NCBI GenBank assembly: GCA_041558415.1
Contig: JBFFEY010000004.1
Location: forward strand, 87,453-151,452
Direction of reading: 5' to 3'
From: SG8-39 sp041558415
GTDB taxonomy: Bacteria; Pseudomonadota; Gammaproteobacteria; Burkholderiales; SG8-39
Length of the DNA: 64,000 nucleotides
Every line of letters begins with the position of its first letter. The first letter of the stretch is position 1. Below, one piece after another: positions 46,869 to 57,633 of this stretch. Under the pieces are notes generated by a model. That model had not been told where the DNA came from and made no database searches. It saw only the letters and a list, made by a program, of their open reading frames with translations. Position numbers and translations under genes: made by a program.

Positions 46869-48032
46869 CTACACCGGCTGCGCGCCGTAGATCAGCGTTG
46901 CGTGATTGGACAGGATGCCGCCCTCGACGTGCACCAGCGCGGTCGCGTGGCGCGCCGCCTGTCGCGCGCCCTCCCCGCCGCGCAGCTGGCGCACCGCCTC
47001 CACGCTCTCGAACAGGCCGCCCGTGGCACCGGCGTGGGCGTGGCTCAGCATGCCGCCGTGGGTGTTGATCGGAAAGCGTCCCTCGATCGACGCACGATCG
47101 TCCTGCCACAACTCGGCCGCAGCGCCGCGCGCGGCGAAGCCGCAGTCCTCGGCGAGCAGGATCGGCGTGATGGTGAAGCAGTCGTAGAGCATCGCGAGGT
47201 CGATGTCCTGCGGCCCGAGCCCCGCCATCGCGTAGGCCGCCTCGGCCGAGCGGCGCGCGCCCGAGTCGAGCAGCGACGGCGCGGCGAGGATGTGCTCGTG
47301 GGTGAACGCCTCGCCCGCGCCGAGCAGGTAGACGGGCTTTTGCGGCAGATCGGCGGCGCGCTCGGCGCGCGTCACCAGCAGCGCGCCGGCCGCGTCCGAG
47401 ATCAGGCAGCAGTCGAGCAGCTTGAGCGGCTCGGCGATCGGCTTCGAAGCGAGCACGTCCTCGAGCGTGATCGGCGTTTTCATGTGCGCGTTCGGATGGC
47501 GGCAGGCCGAGGCGCGCTGCGTCACCGCGACGCGCGCCAGGTCCTCGGACGTCGCGCCGTATTCGTGCATATAGCGCTGCGCAATGAGGGCGTAATACGC
47601 CGGGATGAAGCCGCCGTAAGGATGCTCGTAGTACGGATGGCCCCAGGCCGCGAGCGCGGCGACCGCGTTGTCGCGGCCCATGCCGGTGGCGCGGTTGTCG
47701 CCCGACACCACCAGTACCGCATCCGCACGCCCCGATACCACGGCGAGCGCCGCGTCGCGGATCATCACCCCGCTCGAGCCGCCACCCGCGGTCAGCTCGG
47801 CGCCGTAGCGCAGCGTGAGGCCCATGAATTCGGCGAGCGCACCGTAGAACACCGGGTACGGCGCGGTCATGCTGTAGGCCGTGAGCAGGCCGTCGATGTC
47901 GCGAATGCCGAGGCCCGCGTCGGCGAGCGCGCGGCGCGCCGCCTCGGCGCAGAGCTCGAGCGCCGTAACGCCCGGCACCTTGCCGATCCTCGATTCGCCC
48001 ACACCGGCGACGATCGCCTGGTTGCGCAGCAT
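46869..48032 (-). CDS. Thiolase-superfamily protein lacking the nucleophilic Cys (lipid-transfer/Ltp2-like)
   Basis: A 387-residue thiolase-fold protein of the lipid-transfer-protein branch. The usual N-x-A-C-x-S-G active-site loop reads LTAGGGSSG, so the nucleophilic Cys is Gly85, and the second Cys of thiolases near the C terminus is also missing (NHATLIYG). Retained are LYDCFTITPILLAEDCGF, where a Tyr stands in place of the usual His, and NTHGGMLSHAHAGATGG. Proteins of this pattern, such as Ltp2, are known with DUF35 partners to cleave a beta-hydroxyacyl-CoA by retro-aldol reaction in steroid side-chain breakdown. The DUF35 gene directly upstream (2-bp gap) supports that reading. Confidence 0.85.
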   Translation of the reverse strand: MLRNQAIVAGVGESRIGKVPGVTALELCAEAARRALADAGLGIRDIDGLLTAYSMTAPYPVFYGALAEFMGLTLRYGAELTAGGGSSGVMIRDAALAVVSGRADAVLVVSGDNRATGMGRDNAVAALAAWGHPYYEHPYGGFIPAYYALIAQRYMHEYGATSEDLARVAVTQRASACRHPNAHMKTPITLEDVLASKPIAEPLKLLDCCLISDAAGALLVTRAERAADLPQKPVYLLGAGEAFTHEHILAAPSLLDSGARRSAEAAYAMAGLGPQDIDLAMLYDCFTITPILLAEDCGFAARGAAAELWQDDRASIEGRFPINTHGGMLSHAHAGATGGLFESVEAVRQLRGGEGARQAARHATALVHVEGGILSNHATLIYGAQPV

Positions 48033-48034
48033 CG

Positions 48035-48442
48035 CTAGGTCCCTGCGCGCTGAAATTGCGGCAGCCTTCGTCCTTCGCCGCGCGCCTCGAACGTCACCTC
48101 GACCGCGTCACCGATCGCGACTTCGAGCGCCCCCTGGCCGACGACGTTCGCCATCATGCGCGCGCCTTCCTCGAGATCCACCAGCGCCACCACGTACGGT
48201 ACGCGCGCGCCGAATTCAGGCGACGGCGCGCGATGCACGATGCTGTAGCTGTGCACGCGGCCGCGCCCGGAAGCGGCGAACCAGACAAAGCGCTCGGCGC
48301 CGCAGGCGACGCAGGCGGGGCGCGGGAAGAACCAGGCCTTGCCGCAGGCGCTGCAGCGCTGCAGCTCGAGCCGCCCCTCGGCCGCGGCGGCGAAGAAGTG
48401 CGCCGCCTCCGCGCTGAGCGACTCGGGAAACGGCAGCGCCAT
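48035..48442 (-). CDS. DUF35/OB-fold acyl-CoA-associated zinc-ribbon protein
   Basis: A 135-residue protein with the DUF35 layout. An N-terminal helix pair is followed by a zinc ribbon (C30, C33, C44, C47 in LQRCSACGKAWFFPRPACVACG) and an OB fold (FAASGRGRVHSYSIVHRAPS, VPYVVALVDLEEGARMMANV). Such proteins form complexes with thiolase-like enzymes, either in polyketide or mevalonate pathways or as the DUF35 half of steroid retro-aldolases. Position next to the Cys-less thiolase-like gene (2-bp gap) makes it the partner here. All four zinc cysteines are present. Confidence 0.88.
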   Translation of the reverse strand: MALPFPESLSAEAAHFFAAAAEGRLELQRCSACGKAWFFPRPACVACGAERFVWFAASGRGRVHSYSIVHRAPSPEFGARVPYVVALVDLEEGARMMANVVGQGALEVAIGDAVEVTFEARGEGRRLPQFQRAGT

Positions 48443-48451
48443 CGGCCGTGC

Positions 48452-48904
48452 TCAGCGAAAGTAGCCTTCGGGCGAGAAGCGCGGGTCGTGCTCGCCGCTC
48501 GGCTTGAGGATCGCGCTGACGCGCGCCACGGTCGCGCCCGCGACCTCCATGGTGCCCTGGGTAAACAGCAGGCTGCGCGTGATCTTCAGCACCTGCACGC
48601 GGCCCTCGAGCCAGGCGCCCTCGGGCACCGCGCCGATGAAATCGGTGGCGAGGTGCACCGTGACGAGGAAGCGCCCGATGCGTTCCTGGATGTTGGCGCC
48701 GAGCAAGAGCAGCATGTCGGCGAGCGTCATCAGCATGCCGCCGTGGCACATGCCCATCGGGTTGCAGTGCTTCTTCTCGCAGCGGAAGCCGAGCACGAAA
48801 TCCGTGCCCTCGAGCCTTCCGTAGAGCGGGCCGTTGGCCTCGATGTAGGGGTTGCGCGGCAGGTTGAGCGGGCGAAAGCCCTCGGGAACCGGCGGGTGGC
48901 GCAT
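48452..48904 (-). CDS. PaaI-like hot-dog thioesterase
   Basis: A 150-residue hot-dog thioesterase of the PaaI/YdiI group. The catalytic loop is NPMGMCHGGMLMTLADMLLLLG, with the Asn or His-Gly positions that polarise the thioester. The strand LVTVHLATDFIGAVPEGAWL and ARVSAILKPSG complete the fold. It would release CoA from stalled or excess acyl-CoAs in the operon. The ATG at 48904 is chosen over the longer frame because it lies just past the synthetase gene stop (48909), a 4-bp gap in a tight operon. Confidence 0.85.
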   Translation of the reverse strand: MRHPPVPEGFRPLNLPRNPYIEANGPLYGRLEGTDFVLGFRCEKKHCNPMGMCHGGMLMTLADMLLLLGANIQERIGRFLVTVHLATDFIGAVPEGAWLEGRVQVLKITRSLLFTQGTMEVAGATVARVSAILKPSGEHDPRFSPEGYFR

Positions 48905-48908
48905 CGGG

Positions 48909-50432
48909 TCAGGACTCCGGGTGGTCGGCGCGTGGCGCACGCAGTGCGCGACGGTAGAGCTTACCCGTCGGCCCGGTCGGCAGGGACGCGACGCGGTGAA
49001 ACCGCTTGGGCAGCTTGAAGCCGGCGAGGCCTGCCGCGCGGCAGTGCGCCTCGAGCGCCTCGGTTGCAAGCGTGGCATCGCGCGGCACGACGTAGGCCTC
49101 GATGCGCTGCCCCCAGCGATCGTCCGGCTGGCCGACCACCGCGGCCTGCACCACCTCCGGGTGCGCGAGCAGCACGCGCTCGATCTCCTCGGCGTGCACC
49201 TTGATGCCGCCGCTGTTGATCAGATTGTCGGTACGCCCGGCGATAAACAGGTCGCCGTCGGCGTCTAAGTAACCCATGTCGCCACTGCGCCACCAGCCGG
49301 CGACGAAGCGCGCGCGCGTCCTGTCCGCATCCTTCCAGTAACCGAGCGCGAGCGACGGCCCGCTCACCGCGATCTCGCCGACGCGGCCGGCGGGCAGCAG
49401 GTCGTCGATGCCGCCCTCGGGCGCCACGATGCGCAGGTCGGCGCCGATCACCGGCTTGCCGGTCGAAGCGAATTTGCCGCGGCCCATGAGATCGGCGTTG
49501 GTGGCCAGCACGCCGCAGCCGCAGCCGCCCTCGCTCGACAGGTAAAGGCTCGCCACGCGCGCACCGATCGCGGCAACGATGCGCTCGAGGTCGCGCTGCG
49601 CCGGCGGCTCGCCGGAGATCGTCGCCAGGCGCAGGCAGGACAGGTCGTAGCGGCGCGTGTCCTCGGCGAGCACCAGCCGCCACAGGGTCGGCACGAGCGG
49701 CGCCATCGTCACCCGCTCGCGGGCGATCGTCTCGAGAAAGCCCTGCGGCGTGAAATTCGGATCGAACACCGTCTTCGCCGCCGCCCCGACGTGGCCGAGC
49801 ACGATGTTCGGCCAGGCGGCGAACGACGGGTTCATCAGTACGAGCGTCGAATCGTGCGGCGTGAGGCCGAGATAGCAGGGCTGCGCGCCGCGCGCATTCT
49901 CGGCGAGCGTCGCCTGGCTGTGCAGCACGCCGTTCGGTCGGCCGGTGGTGCCCGAGGAAAGCACGATCGCGGCCAGTGCGTCGGGCGCGAGCGCTTCGCG
50001 CTGCGGATCGAACGTGCCTGCCGATTGCAGCGCGGCGATGCCCGCATCGTCGAGCGCCAGCGTGGCGCAGCCGCCCGCAGCCGCGGCAATCTCTTGCGCC
50101 AGCGGCGCAAGATCGGCGTCGTGCAGGATGAGCCTTGCCTCCAGCCAGCCGAGGGTCTCGGCGAGGCGCTGCGGCGACTCGCGCACGTGCAGGTTGCAGG
50201 CCACCGCACCGCGCACCAGGCAGGCGAAGTACGCCAGCGCGTGGCGCACCGAGCTGCGGCACAGCAGCGCGACGCGCTCGCCGGGCGCAACGCCCCGCGC
50301 GGCGAGCCCTGCTGCGAGCCTGAGCGCGGCCTCGCCGGCGGCGTGGCCGCTGACACGCTCCGCGGGGTCGACGAAGAAGTCCTCGGCACCGCGCAGCCGG
50401 CAGGCGCGCAGGAACAGCGTCCGCATCATCAT
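48909..50432 (-). CDS. AMP-dependent acyl-CoA synthetase
   Basis: A 507-residue ANL-superfamily ligase that activates a carboxylic acid with ATP and CoA. Motifs: P-loop IVLSSGTTGRPNGVLHS (about residues 160-176), LYLSSEGGCGCG (in place of the usual YGxTE), the adenylate-binding WWRSGDMGYLDADGDLFI, and hinge GRTDNLINSGGIKV. The C-terminal catalytic Lys is in GPTGKLYRRALR. The missing canonical YGxTE suggests an unusual substrate pocket. It follows the acyl-CoA dehydrogenase gene by 11 bp. It likely feeds this operon with its starting acyl-CoA; the chemical nature of the acid is unknown. Confidence 0.9.
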   Translation of the reverse strand: MMMRTLFLRACRLRGAEDFFVDPAERVSGHAAGEAALRLAAGLAARGVAPGERVALLCRSSVRHALAYFACLVRGAVACNLHVRESPQRLAETLGWLEARLILHDADLAPLAQEIAAAAGGCATLALDDAGIAALQSAGTFDPQREALAPDALAAIVLSSGTTGRPNGVLHSQATLAENARGAQPCYLGLTPHDSTLVLMNPSFAAWPNIVLGHVGAAAKTVFDPNFTPQGFLETIARERVTMAPLVPTLWRLVLAEDTRRYDLSCLRLATISGEPPAQRDLERIVAAIGARVASLYLSSEGGCGCGVLATNADLMGRGKFASTGKPVIGADLRIVAPEGGIDDLLPAGRVGEIAVSGPSLALGYWKDADRTRARFVAGWWRSGDMGYLDADGDLFIAGRTDNLINSGGIKVHAEEIERVLLAHPEVVQAAVVGQPDDRWGQRIEAYVVPRDATLATEALEAHCRAAGLAGFKLPKRFHRVASLPTGPTGKLYRRALRAPRADHPES

Positions 50433-50443
50433 GCGAGCCCCGC

Positions 50444-51601
50444 TCAGAGCGACCGCGCGATGAGATCGCGCATGATCTCGTTGGTGCCGGCGTAGATGCG
50501 ATGCACGCGCGCGTCGGCCCACATGCGGGTGATCGGATACTCCCACATGGTGCCGTTGCCGCCGTGCAGCTGCACACAGGCATCGAGCACCCGGTCCTGC
50601 AGCTCGGTGGTGACGAGTTTCGCCATCGCCACGGTCGGCACGTCGAGCTGGCCGGCGACATGCAGCTCGATGCAGCGGTCGGTGAACACGCGCGCGGCCT
50701 GCAGCTGAGCGACCAGGTCGGCGAGCGTGAAACGCGTGTGCTGGAACTCGAACACCGTCTGGCCGAAGGCGCTGCGCGACTTGGTGTAATCGATGGTCGC
50801 CTCGAGCGCCGCCTCGCAGGTCGCCATCGCACGCACCGCGACCGTGAGTCGCTCCTGCACCAGCTCGGACATGAGCAGCTTCCAGCCGTCGTTTTCCTCG
50901 CCAAGCAAGTTCTCGACCGGCACGCGCATGTCCTCGAAGAAGAGCTCGGCGGTGTCCTGCGCCTTGTTGCCGGCCTTCTTCAGGTTGCGGCCCTTGCGGT
51001 AGCCGGGCGTCGACGTGTCGACCAGCAGCAGCGACACGCCGCGCGCCTTGAGCGCCGGCTCGGTCTTCACCACGAGCAGCGTCAGGTCGCCGATGATGCC
51101 GTTGGTGATGAAGGTCTTCGAGCCGTTCACCAGATAGTGGTCGCCGCGCCGTTCGGCGCGTGTGCGGATGCCGCCGAGGTCGCTGCCCGAGTCCGGCTCG
51201 GTCATGCCGATCGACGCGATCACCTCGCCCGAGGCCATCTTCGGCAGCCAGGCGCGCTTCTGCGCCTCTGTGCCATGATGGATGAGGTAGGGTGCGACGA
51301 TCGATGAATGCAGGTCCCAGGCCGGCGCATGTGCGCCGACGCGCCCCAGCTCCTCGATGGTGATCGCGTCGAAGCGGAAGTCGCCGCCCGAGCCGCCGTA
51401 GGCCTCGGGAAAGCAGGCGCCGAGGATCCCGGCCTCGCCGCCCTTGCGCCACAGCGCGCGCGGCGTGACGCCGGCTTCCTCCCAGGCGAGCAGCTGCGGC
51501 GCAATTTCCGCGGCGACGAAGCGCCGCACCATGTCGCGGAACGCCTCGTGCTCCGGCGCGTAGAGCGTGCGCGCGATGCGCAGCGGTGAGCCTGCGCTCA
51601 C
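50444..51601 (-). CDS. Acyl-CoA dehydrogenase
   Basis: A 385-residue FAD enzyme that desaturates an acyl-CoA at the alpha-beta bond. FAD-contact motifs are IGMTEPDSGSDLGGIRT (about 131-147), NGSKTFITNG, and RSAFGQTVFEFQHTRF. The usual C-terminal catalytic Glu of the medium-chain type is absent (YAGT at 370-373 rather than YEGT). Instead E250 in ELVQERLTVAVR occupies the place used by isovaleryl-CoA and long-chain dehydrogenases. The family position therefore favours a branched or long substrate. It heads the operon behind the M20 gene (10-bp gap) and is followed by the synthetase. Confidence 0.9.
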   Translation of the reverse strand: MSAGSPLRIARTLYAPEHEAFRDMVRRFVAAEIAPQLLAWEEAGVTPRALWRKGGEAGILGACFPEAYGGSGGDFRFDAITIEELGRVGAHAPAWDLHSSIVAPYLIHHGTEAQKRAWLPKMASGEVIASIGMTEPDSGSDLGGIRTRAERRGDHYLVNGSKTFITNGIIGDLTLLVVKTEPALKARGVSLLLVDTSTPGYRKGRNLKKAGNKAQDTAELFFEDMRVPVENLLGEENDGWKLLMSELVQERLTVAVRAMATCEAALEATIDYTKSRSAFGQTVFEFQHTRFTLADLVAQLQAARVFTDRCIELHVAGQLDVPTVAMAKLVTTELQDRVLDACVQLHGGNGTMWEYPITRMWADARVHRIYAGTNEIMRDLIARSL

Positions 51602-51611
51602 GGGGTCCCCG

Positions 51612-52781
51612 CTAGCGCTTCGCCAGCTTGTTCTCGACGACGCGCGCGAGCACGCTCACGCCGAGCGGCAGCGCGTCGTCGTTGAAGTCGTAGCCGGGGT
51701 TGTGCACCTCGCAGCCGCTCTCGCCGGCGCCGTTGCCGATATTGAAGTAACAGCCCGGCACCTTCTCCAGCATGAAGGAGAAGTCCTCCGAGGCCATGTT
51801 GGGCGGCGGGTCGCGCACCACGTTCTCGGCGCCGACCACCTCGGCGCAGATGCGCGCCGCGAATTCCGCCTGCTCGGCGTCGTTGATGAGCGGCGCAAAG
51901 ATGAAGCGGAAGTCCACCTCGGCACTCGCACCGAAGGCCTCGGCCACACCTTTGGCAATGCGCTTCATCGAGCGCTCGACGAGCGCCATGACCTCGCGCG
52001 AGAAGGCGCGCACGGTGCCCGACAGGCGCGCGGTCTGCGGAATGACGTTGTAGGCGTCGCCGCCGTGGATCTTGGTCACCGAGACGACGGCGGTCTCGAC
52101 CGGCGGCGCGTTGCGCGAGACGATGGTCTGCAGCGCGACCGCCAGGTGCGACGCGACCACCACCGCGTCGACGCTCGATTCCGGCCGCGCGCCGTGCGCC
52201 CCCTTGCCAGTGATGTCGATGTCGAAGAAGGCGCCGCCCGCCATCATCGGGCCGGAGCGCACCGCGAATTTGCCCACCCGCAATCCGGGCCGGTTGTGCA
52301 TGCCGAACACGCTGTCGCAGGGAAAGCGCTCGAACAGGCCATCATCGATCATCGCCCGCGCGCCGCCGATGCCCTCCTCCGCCGGCTGGAAGATGAAGTG
52401 CACCGTGCCGTCGAAGTTCTTTGTTTCGGCGAGGTACTTCGCCGCACCGAGCAGCATGGTGGTGTGGCCGTCGTGACCACAGGCATGCATCTTGCCGTCG
52501 CGCTTGGAGCGGTGCGCGAAGCTGTTCGCCTCCTGGATCGGCAGCGCGTCCATGTCCGCACGCAAGCCGATCGTCGCCTTGCCGCTGCCTGCGCGCAGCA
52601 CGCCGACCACGCCGGTCCTGCCGATCCCGGTGTGCACCTCGCAGCCGAAGGCGCGCAGGCGGTCGGCCACCAGCCCGGCGGTGCGGTTCTCCTCGAAGCC
52701 GAGCTCGGGATGGGCGTGAATGTCCCGCCGCCAGCCAGTCAGCTCCTGGTGCATGCGCGCGATGCGCCCGTCGACGCCCAT
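51612..52781 (-). CDS. M20D-family amidohydrolase (hippurate hydrolase-like)
   Basis: A 389-residue di-metal peptidase of the amidohydrolase group, acting on N-acyl amino acids such as hippurate or indole-acetyl conjugates. Motifs: WRRDIHAHPELGFEENRT, GLRADMDALPIQE, MHACGHDGHTTMLLG (metal ligands), FIFQPAEEGIGGARAMI (the bridging Glu) and GARPESSVDAVVVASHL. C-terminal NMASEDFSFMLEKVPG supplies the last ligand region. It is upstream of the acyl-CoA operon on the same strand, so it may release the free acid that the synthetase activates. Its exact substrate is unknown. Confidence 0.9.
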   Translation of the reverse strand: MGVDGRIARMHQELTGWRRDIHAHPELGFEENRTAGLVADRLRAFGCEVHTGIGRTGVVGVLRAGSGKATIGLRADMDALPIQEANSFAHRSKRDGKMHACGHDGHTTMLLGAAKYLAETKNFDGTVHFIFQPAEEGIGGARAMIDDGLFERFPCDSVFGMHNRPGLRVGKFAVRSGPMMAGGAFFDIDITGKGAHGARPESSVDAVVVASHLAVALQTIVSRNAPPVETAVVSVTKIHGGDAYNVIPQTARLSGTVRAFSREVMALVERSMKRIAKGVAEAFGASAEVDFRFIFAPLINDAEQAEFAARICAEVVGAENVVRDPPPNMASEDFSFMLEKVPGCYFNIGNGAGESGCEVHNPGYDFNDDALPLGVSVLARVVENKLAKR

Positions 52782-52825
52782 CGATGCTCCTCGTGTCGGT
52801 GGCCGCGGGCCCGCGGCGAAGGGCG

Positions 52826-53580
52826 CTACTTTACCGCGCTCGCGAGCCAGGCGCGCACCGCGCCGACGTCGGCCAGCCGCCAGTCGGCCACGCTTTCGCC
52901 GTCACCGACCTTTACCGCATGCCCGCCGAGCCGCTGCACGGCCGTGAAGCCGTACTCGTCGGTCAGGTCGTCGCCGATGAACACGGGCGTACGCCCCGCG
53001 AACGGCACGCTCGACATGAAGGCCTCGATCGCGGTGCCCTTGTCGTGGCCGCCGGGCTTCAGCTCGACCACCATCTTGCCGGCCTGCAGCTCGAAATCCT
53101 CGCCGAGATCGGCGACGGCGTGTTCCACCAGCGTGCGCACCTCGCGCTCGAGCTGCGGCGCCAGCCGGTAATGCAGCGCGAGGTTGTGACCCTTGTCCTC
53201 GAACACGATGCCGGGATGACGCGCCTTGAACGCGGCAAAGCGCTGCGCCACCTGACGCAGGTGTTCCTCGGGGAACGGCAGGCGGTGCAGCGCACCCGCC
53301 GCATCGCGCCACTCGACGCCGTGCTGCCCGGCCACCGGCAGGACGAGCGGCGCGAAAAGGGCATCGACGTCTTCGATCGAGCGCCCGCTGATCAGCGCCA
53401 CCGCGCCGTCGGCCTGCGCCTGCAGACGCTCGAGCAGGTCGCGCAGCGCGTCGTCGACGTAGACCGCGTCCGGGGTCTCGGCGTGCGTCAGCAGCGTGCC
53501 GTCGATGTCGAGAAACAGCGCCCAACGCGCCGCCAGCAGGGGCGGCGCGGCAGGCTCTTCCGAGGACGCCGGCGGTGCGC

Positions 53581-53584
<4 letters not shown>
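52826..53584 (-). CDS. otsB: Trehalose-6-phosphate phosphatase OtsB
   Basis: Removes phosphate from trehalose-6-phosphate to give trehalose, a stress-protecting solute. The 252-residue HAD hydrolase has motif I ALFLDIDGTLLTHAETPD (both Asp nucleophile and acid), LISGRSIEDVDALF (motif II), and the Lys of motif III in KPGGHDKGTAI. Motif IV is FIGDDLTDEYGFTAVQ. The cap insert typical of trehalose phosphatases (about 90-180) is present. Its ATG overlaps the otsA-type gene's stop by ATGA (53581-53584), so phosphatase and synthase are translationally coupled. Confidence 0.92.
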
Positions 53585-55821
<2,237 letters not shown>

Positions 55822-55861
55822 GCTGGTAGCCTCAGGCGCCGAACGCACACCAAGCAACAAC

Positions 55862-55884
55862 GTTGCACGCCGTGTTGCACGCCG
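55862..55884. promoter_or_regulatory. 11-bp direct repeat GTTGCACGCCG x2 before the otsA-type gene
   Basis: GTTGCACGCCG occurs at 55862-55872 and 55874-55884. The first copy also forms a small dyad with GCAAC at 55854-55858 (GCAAC-AAC-GTTGC). The pair lies 41 bp upstream of the trehalose synthase start in a 174-bp gap otherwise without features. A regulator site is possible but nothing identifies which regulator. Confidence 0.35.
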
Positions 55885-55995
55885 ACGCCGGCGCGCTCCA
55901 CCGGCAACCTTCGAAGTCTACCCGCCCGGACTGCGACTGACCACCGCTGTCGTCGAAACGAGACGCGCGGAACAGCGACACCGCGCGCAATACGC

Positions 55996-56181
55996 TCAGC
56001 CACCGACGGAGAACGTGCGCAACAGCCAGAAGGTGAGCAGTGCGAGCGGCAGGATGATGGCGAAAAAGACGACCTGGCGGTTTTCGAAGCGCGCGCCACG
56101 CTTGCGCTCGATCCACTCGAGCAGGGCGTCGGCCGTGAAGTACAGGCCGATCGCGATCACGGTGAAATAGACGAGCTCCAT
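55996..56181 (-). CDS. 61-residue two-helix membrane protein of the oxidase operon
   Basis: A small protein with hydrophobic segments at about 2-20 and 36-57, joined by WIERKRGARFENRQ. Its start ATG (56179-56181) overlaps the oxidase subunit I stop (TGATG overlap), so it is translated with it and is likely an accessory subunit of that oxidase, like small subunits of cbb3 oxidases. It is the last gene of the operon. No named family is recognised. Confidence 0.7.
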   Translation of the reverse strand: MELVYFTVIAIGLYFTADALLEWIERKRGARFENRQVVFFAIILPLALLTFWLLRTFSVGG

Positions 56182-57605
56182 CACGCCGCCCGCGACGCGG
56201 CGCGGCCGCGGAACACCGCCGTGAAGGCCAGCACCAGGAAAAGCGTGCCGCCGATCACGGCGATCAGGCCGCCGAGACCCATGACGCCCATGGCGACGAT
56301 CTCCTCGGTGCCGCGGTGCGCCTGCGCCGCGCCCGCCACCTTGCGCTGCACGCCGTAGCCGCCCGACCAGACCAGGCCGGCGACGTGCAGCAGCTGCCCG
56401 CCGGCGTAGAGCCAGAGCTGCCAGCGCGCCGCACGCGGCGGCACTGCAGCGAAGCCGAGGCGCGGCAGCAGCAGATAAGCGAGGCCCATGAAGGCGAGCG
56501 TCACGCCGACGATGCTGCCGTGGTAGTGCGCCGGGATGCGCACGTTGGAGCCGCTGATCATCAGCCCGATCGCGCCGCCGACGCCGAACAGGACGAGCGA
56601 GGCGGCGAGCGCGCTGCGTAGCACCGCCTGCTCCGGCCGCGGCGGCGCGGCGCGCGCCAGGCCGAGCAGTGCCGCGAGCGCGAAGGGCAGGATCGCCAGC
56701 CCGCCACCGAAACGCATCAGCCAGGTGTGCAGCCGGTGATGCTCGACCGAGGTGACCTCGTAGGCGAGATAAATGACCGGCGTGAGAAACACCGCCACCA
56801 GGCCGACGCCGAACAGCAGCGTCGCGGTGCGCGGCGTGAGCGGCAGCGGCGCAGCCCCGTCCTCGGCAAGCCACAGCCAGGCGACGAACATGAGCAGCGT
56901 CCAGGCGAACTGCAGCACGTGCCCACCGCCCCAGAAGGCGAGCTCGTAATAGCCCTTGGCGTCGACGCCGGGCGGCAGGTCGCGCAGCGCCCACAGCGAC
57001 CACGCGAAGGCGACCAGCGCCATGCCCGCCGCGACGAGCGAGGTGTTGAGGCCGAAGCGCAGTGCGCCCGGGCCGTCGAGCCGCACCCCGACCGGCGGCA
57101 CCAGCCACATGCCGCGCGCCACCGCCACGGCCACGCCGAGCGCGAGCAGCGCGAGACCGCTGAGGAACACCGGCTCGTCGAGCACCGGAATGTAGTTCGC
57201 CATCACCGGCCGGCCGGCGCCGACGAACGGCGCCAGCGCCATCACTGCGGCACCGAGGCAGGCGAGGCCGAACGCCGCCCAACCGAGCGCCGCCGCGCGC
57301 GGCGTGCTGTTCAGCGACCACAGCACGCCGGCAAAGGCGACAAACCACACCAGCACCGACAGGTCGACGTGCACCACCAGCGCGACCCGGAAGAAGTCGA
57401 CCAGCGGAAACACGTCCTTCACGCCAGGCGTGCGCGACAGCACCAGCAGCACCGAGAACACGCCCGACACGGCAAGCGAGACCAGGGCGAGCAGAATCCA
57501 GCCCGCGGCGAGCCGGCGCCGCGCGTCCGCCGGCACCGGCAGCGCGTAGTGCGCGGTGCGCGCACGTGGCAGCGCGATCGCATCGAGCAGGGTGCGGGTG
57601 TTCAT
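56181..57605 (-). CDS. Heme-copper oxidase subunit I (cbb3/NorB-like)
   Basis: A 474-residue membrane protein with at least twelve hydrophobic segments, the catalytic subunit of a heme-copper oxidase. The six metal histidines can be placed: H79 in VALVVHVDLSVLVWF (low-spin heme), H229 in AFWGGGHVLQFAW plus H289/H290 in SVEHHRLHTW (copper B), and the H-x-H at 360/362 in IPAHYHGSIVGV (high-spin and low-spin heme). The sequence differs from standard aa3 (no GHPEVY, no usual K/D channel strings), so it is a divergent B/C-type or NorB-like form. The window shows no subunit II or c-type cytochrome, so the electron donor must be the cytochrome b proteins upstream or something outside the window. Confidence 0.85.
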   Translation of the reverse strand: MNTRTLLDAIALPRARTAHYALPVPADARRRLAAGWILLALVSLAVSGVFSVLLVLSRTPGVKDVFPLVDFFRVALVVHVDLSVLVWFVAFAGVLWSLNSTPRAAALGWAAFGLACLGAAVMALAPFVGAGRPVMANYIPVLDEPVFLSGLALLALGVAVAVARGMWLVPPVGVRLDGPGALRFGLNTSLVAAGMALVAFAWSLWALRDLPPGVDAKGYYELAFWGGGHVLQFAWTLLMFVAWLWLAEDGAAPLPLTPRTATLLFGVGLVAVFLTPVIYLAYEVTSVEHHRLHTWLMRFGGGLAILPFALAALLGLARAAPPRPEQAVLRSALAASLVLFGVGGAIGLMISGSNVRIPAHYHGSIVGVTLAFMGLAYLLLPRLGFAAVPPRAARWQLWLYAGGQLLHVAGLVWSGGYGVQRKVAGAAQAHRGTEEIVAMGVMGLGGLIAVIGGTLFLVLAFTAVFRGRAASRAA

Positions 57606-57633
57606 GGCCTCATGGTCTCAGGGTCTCAGGGTC

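Noticed and set aside
46869..48032. Ordinary acetyl-CoA acetyltransferase (thiolase)
   Set aside because: Both catalytic cysteines are absent, and the direct neighbour is a DUF35 protein, which fits the Ltp2-like retro-aldolase group better.
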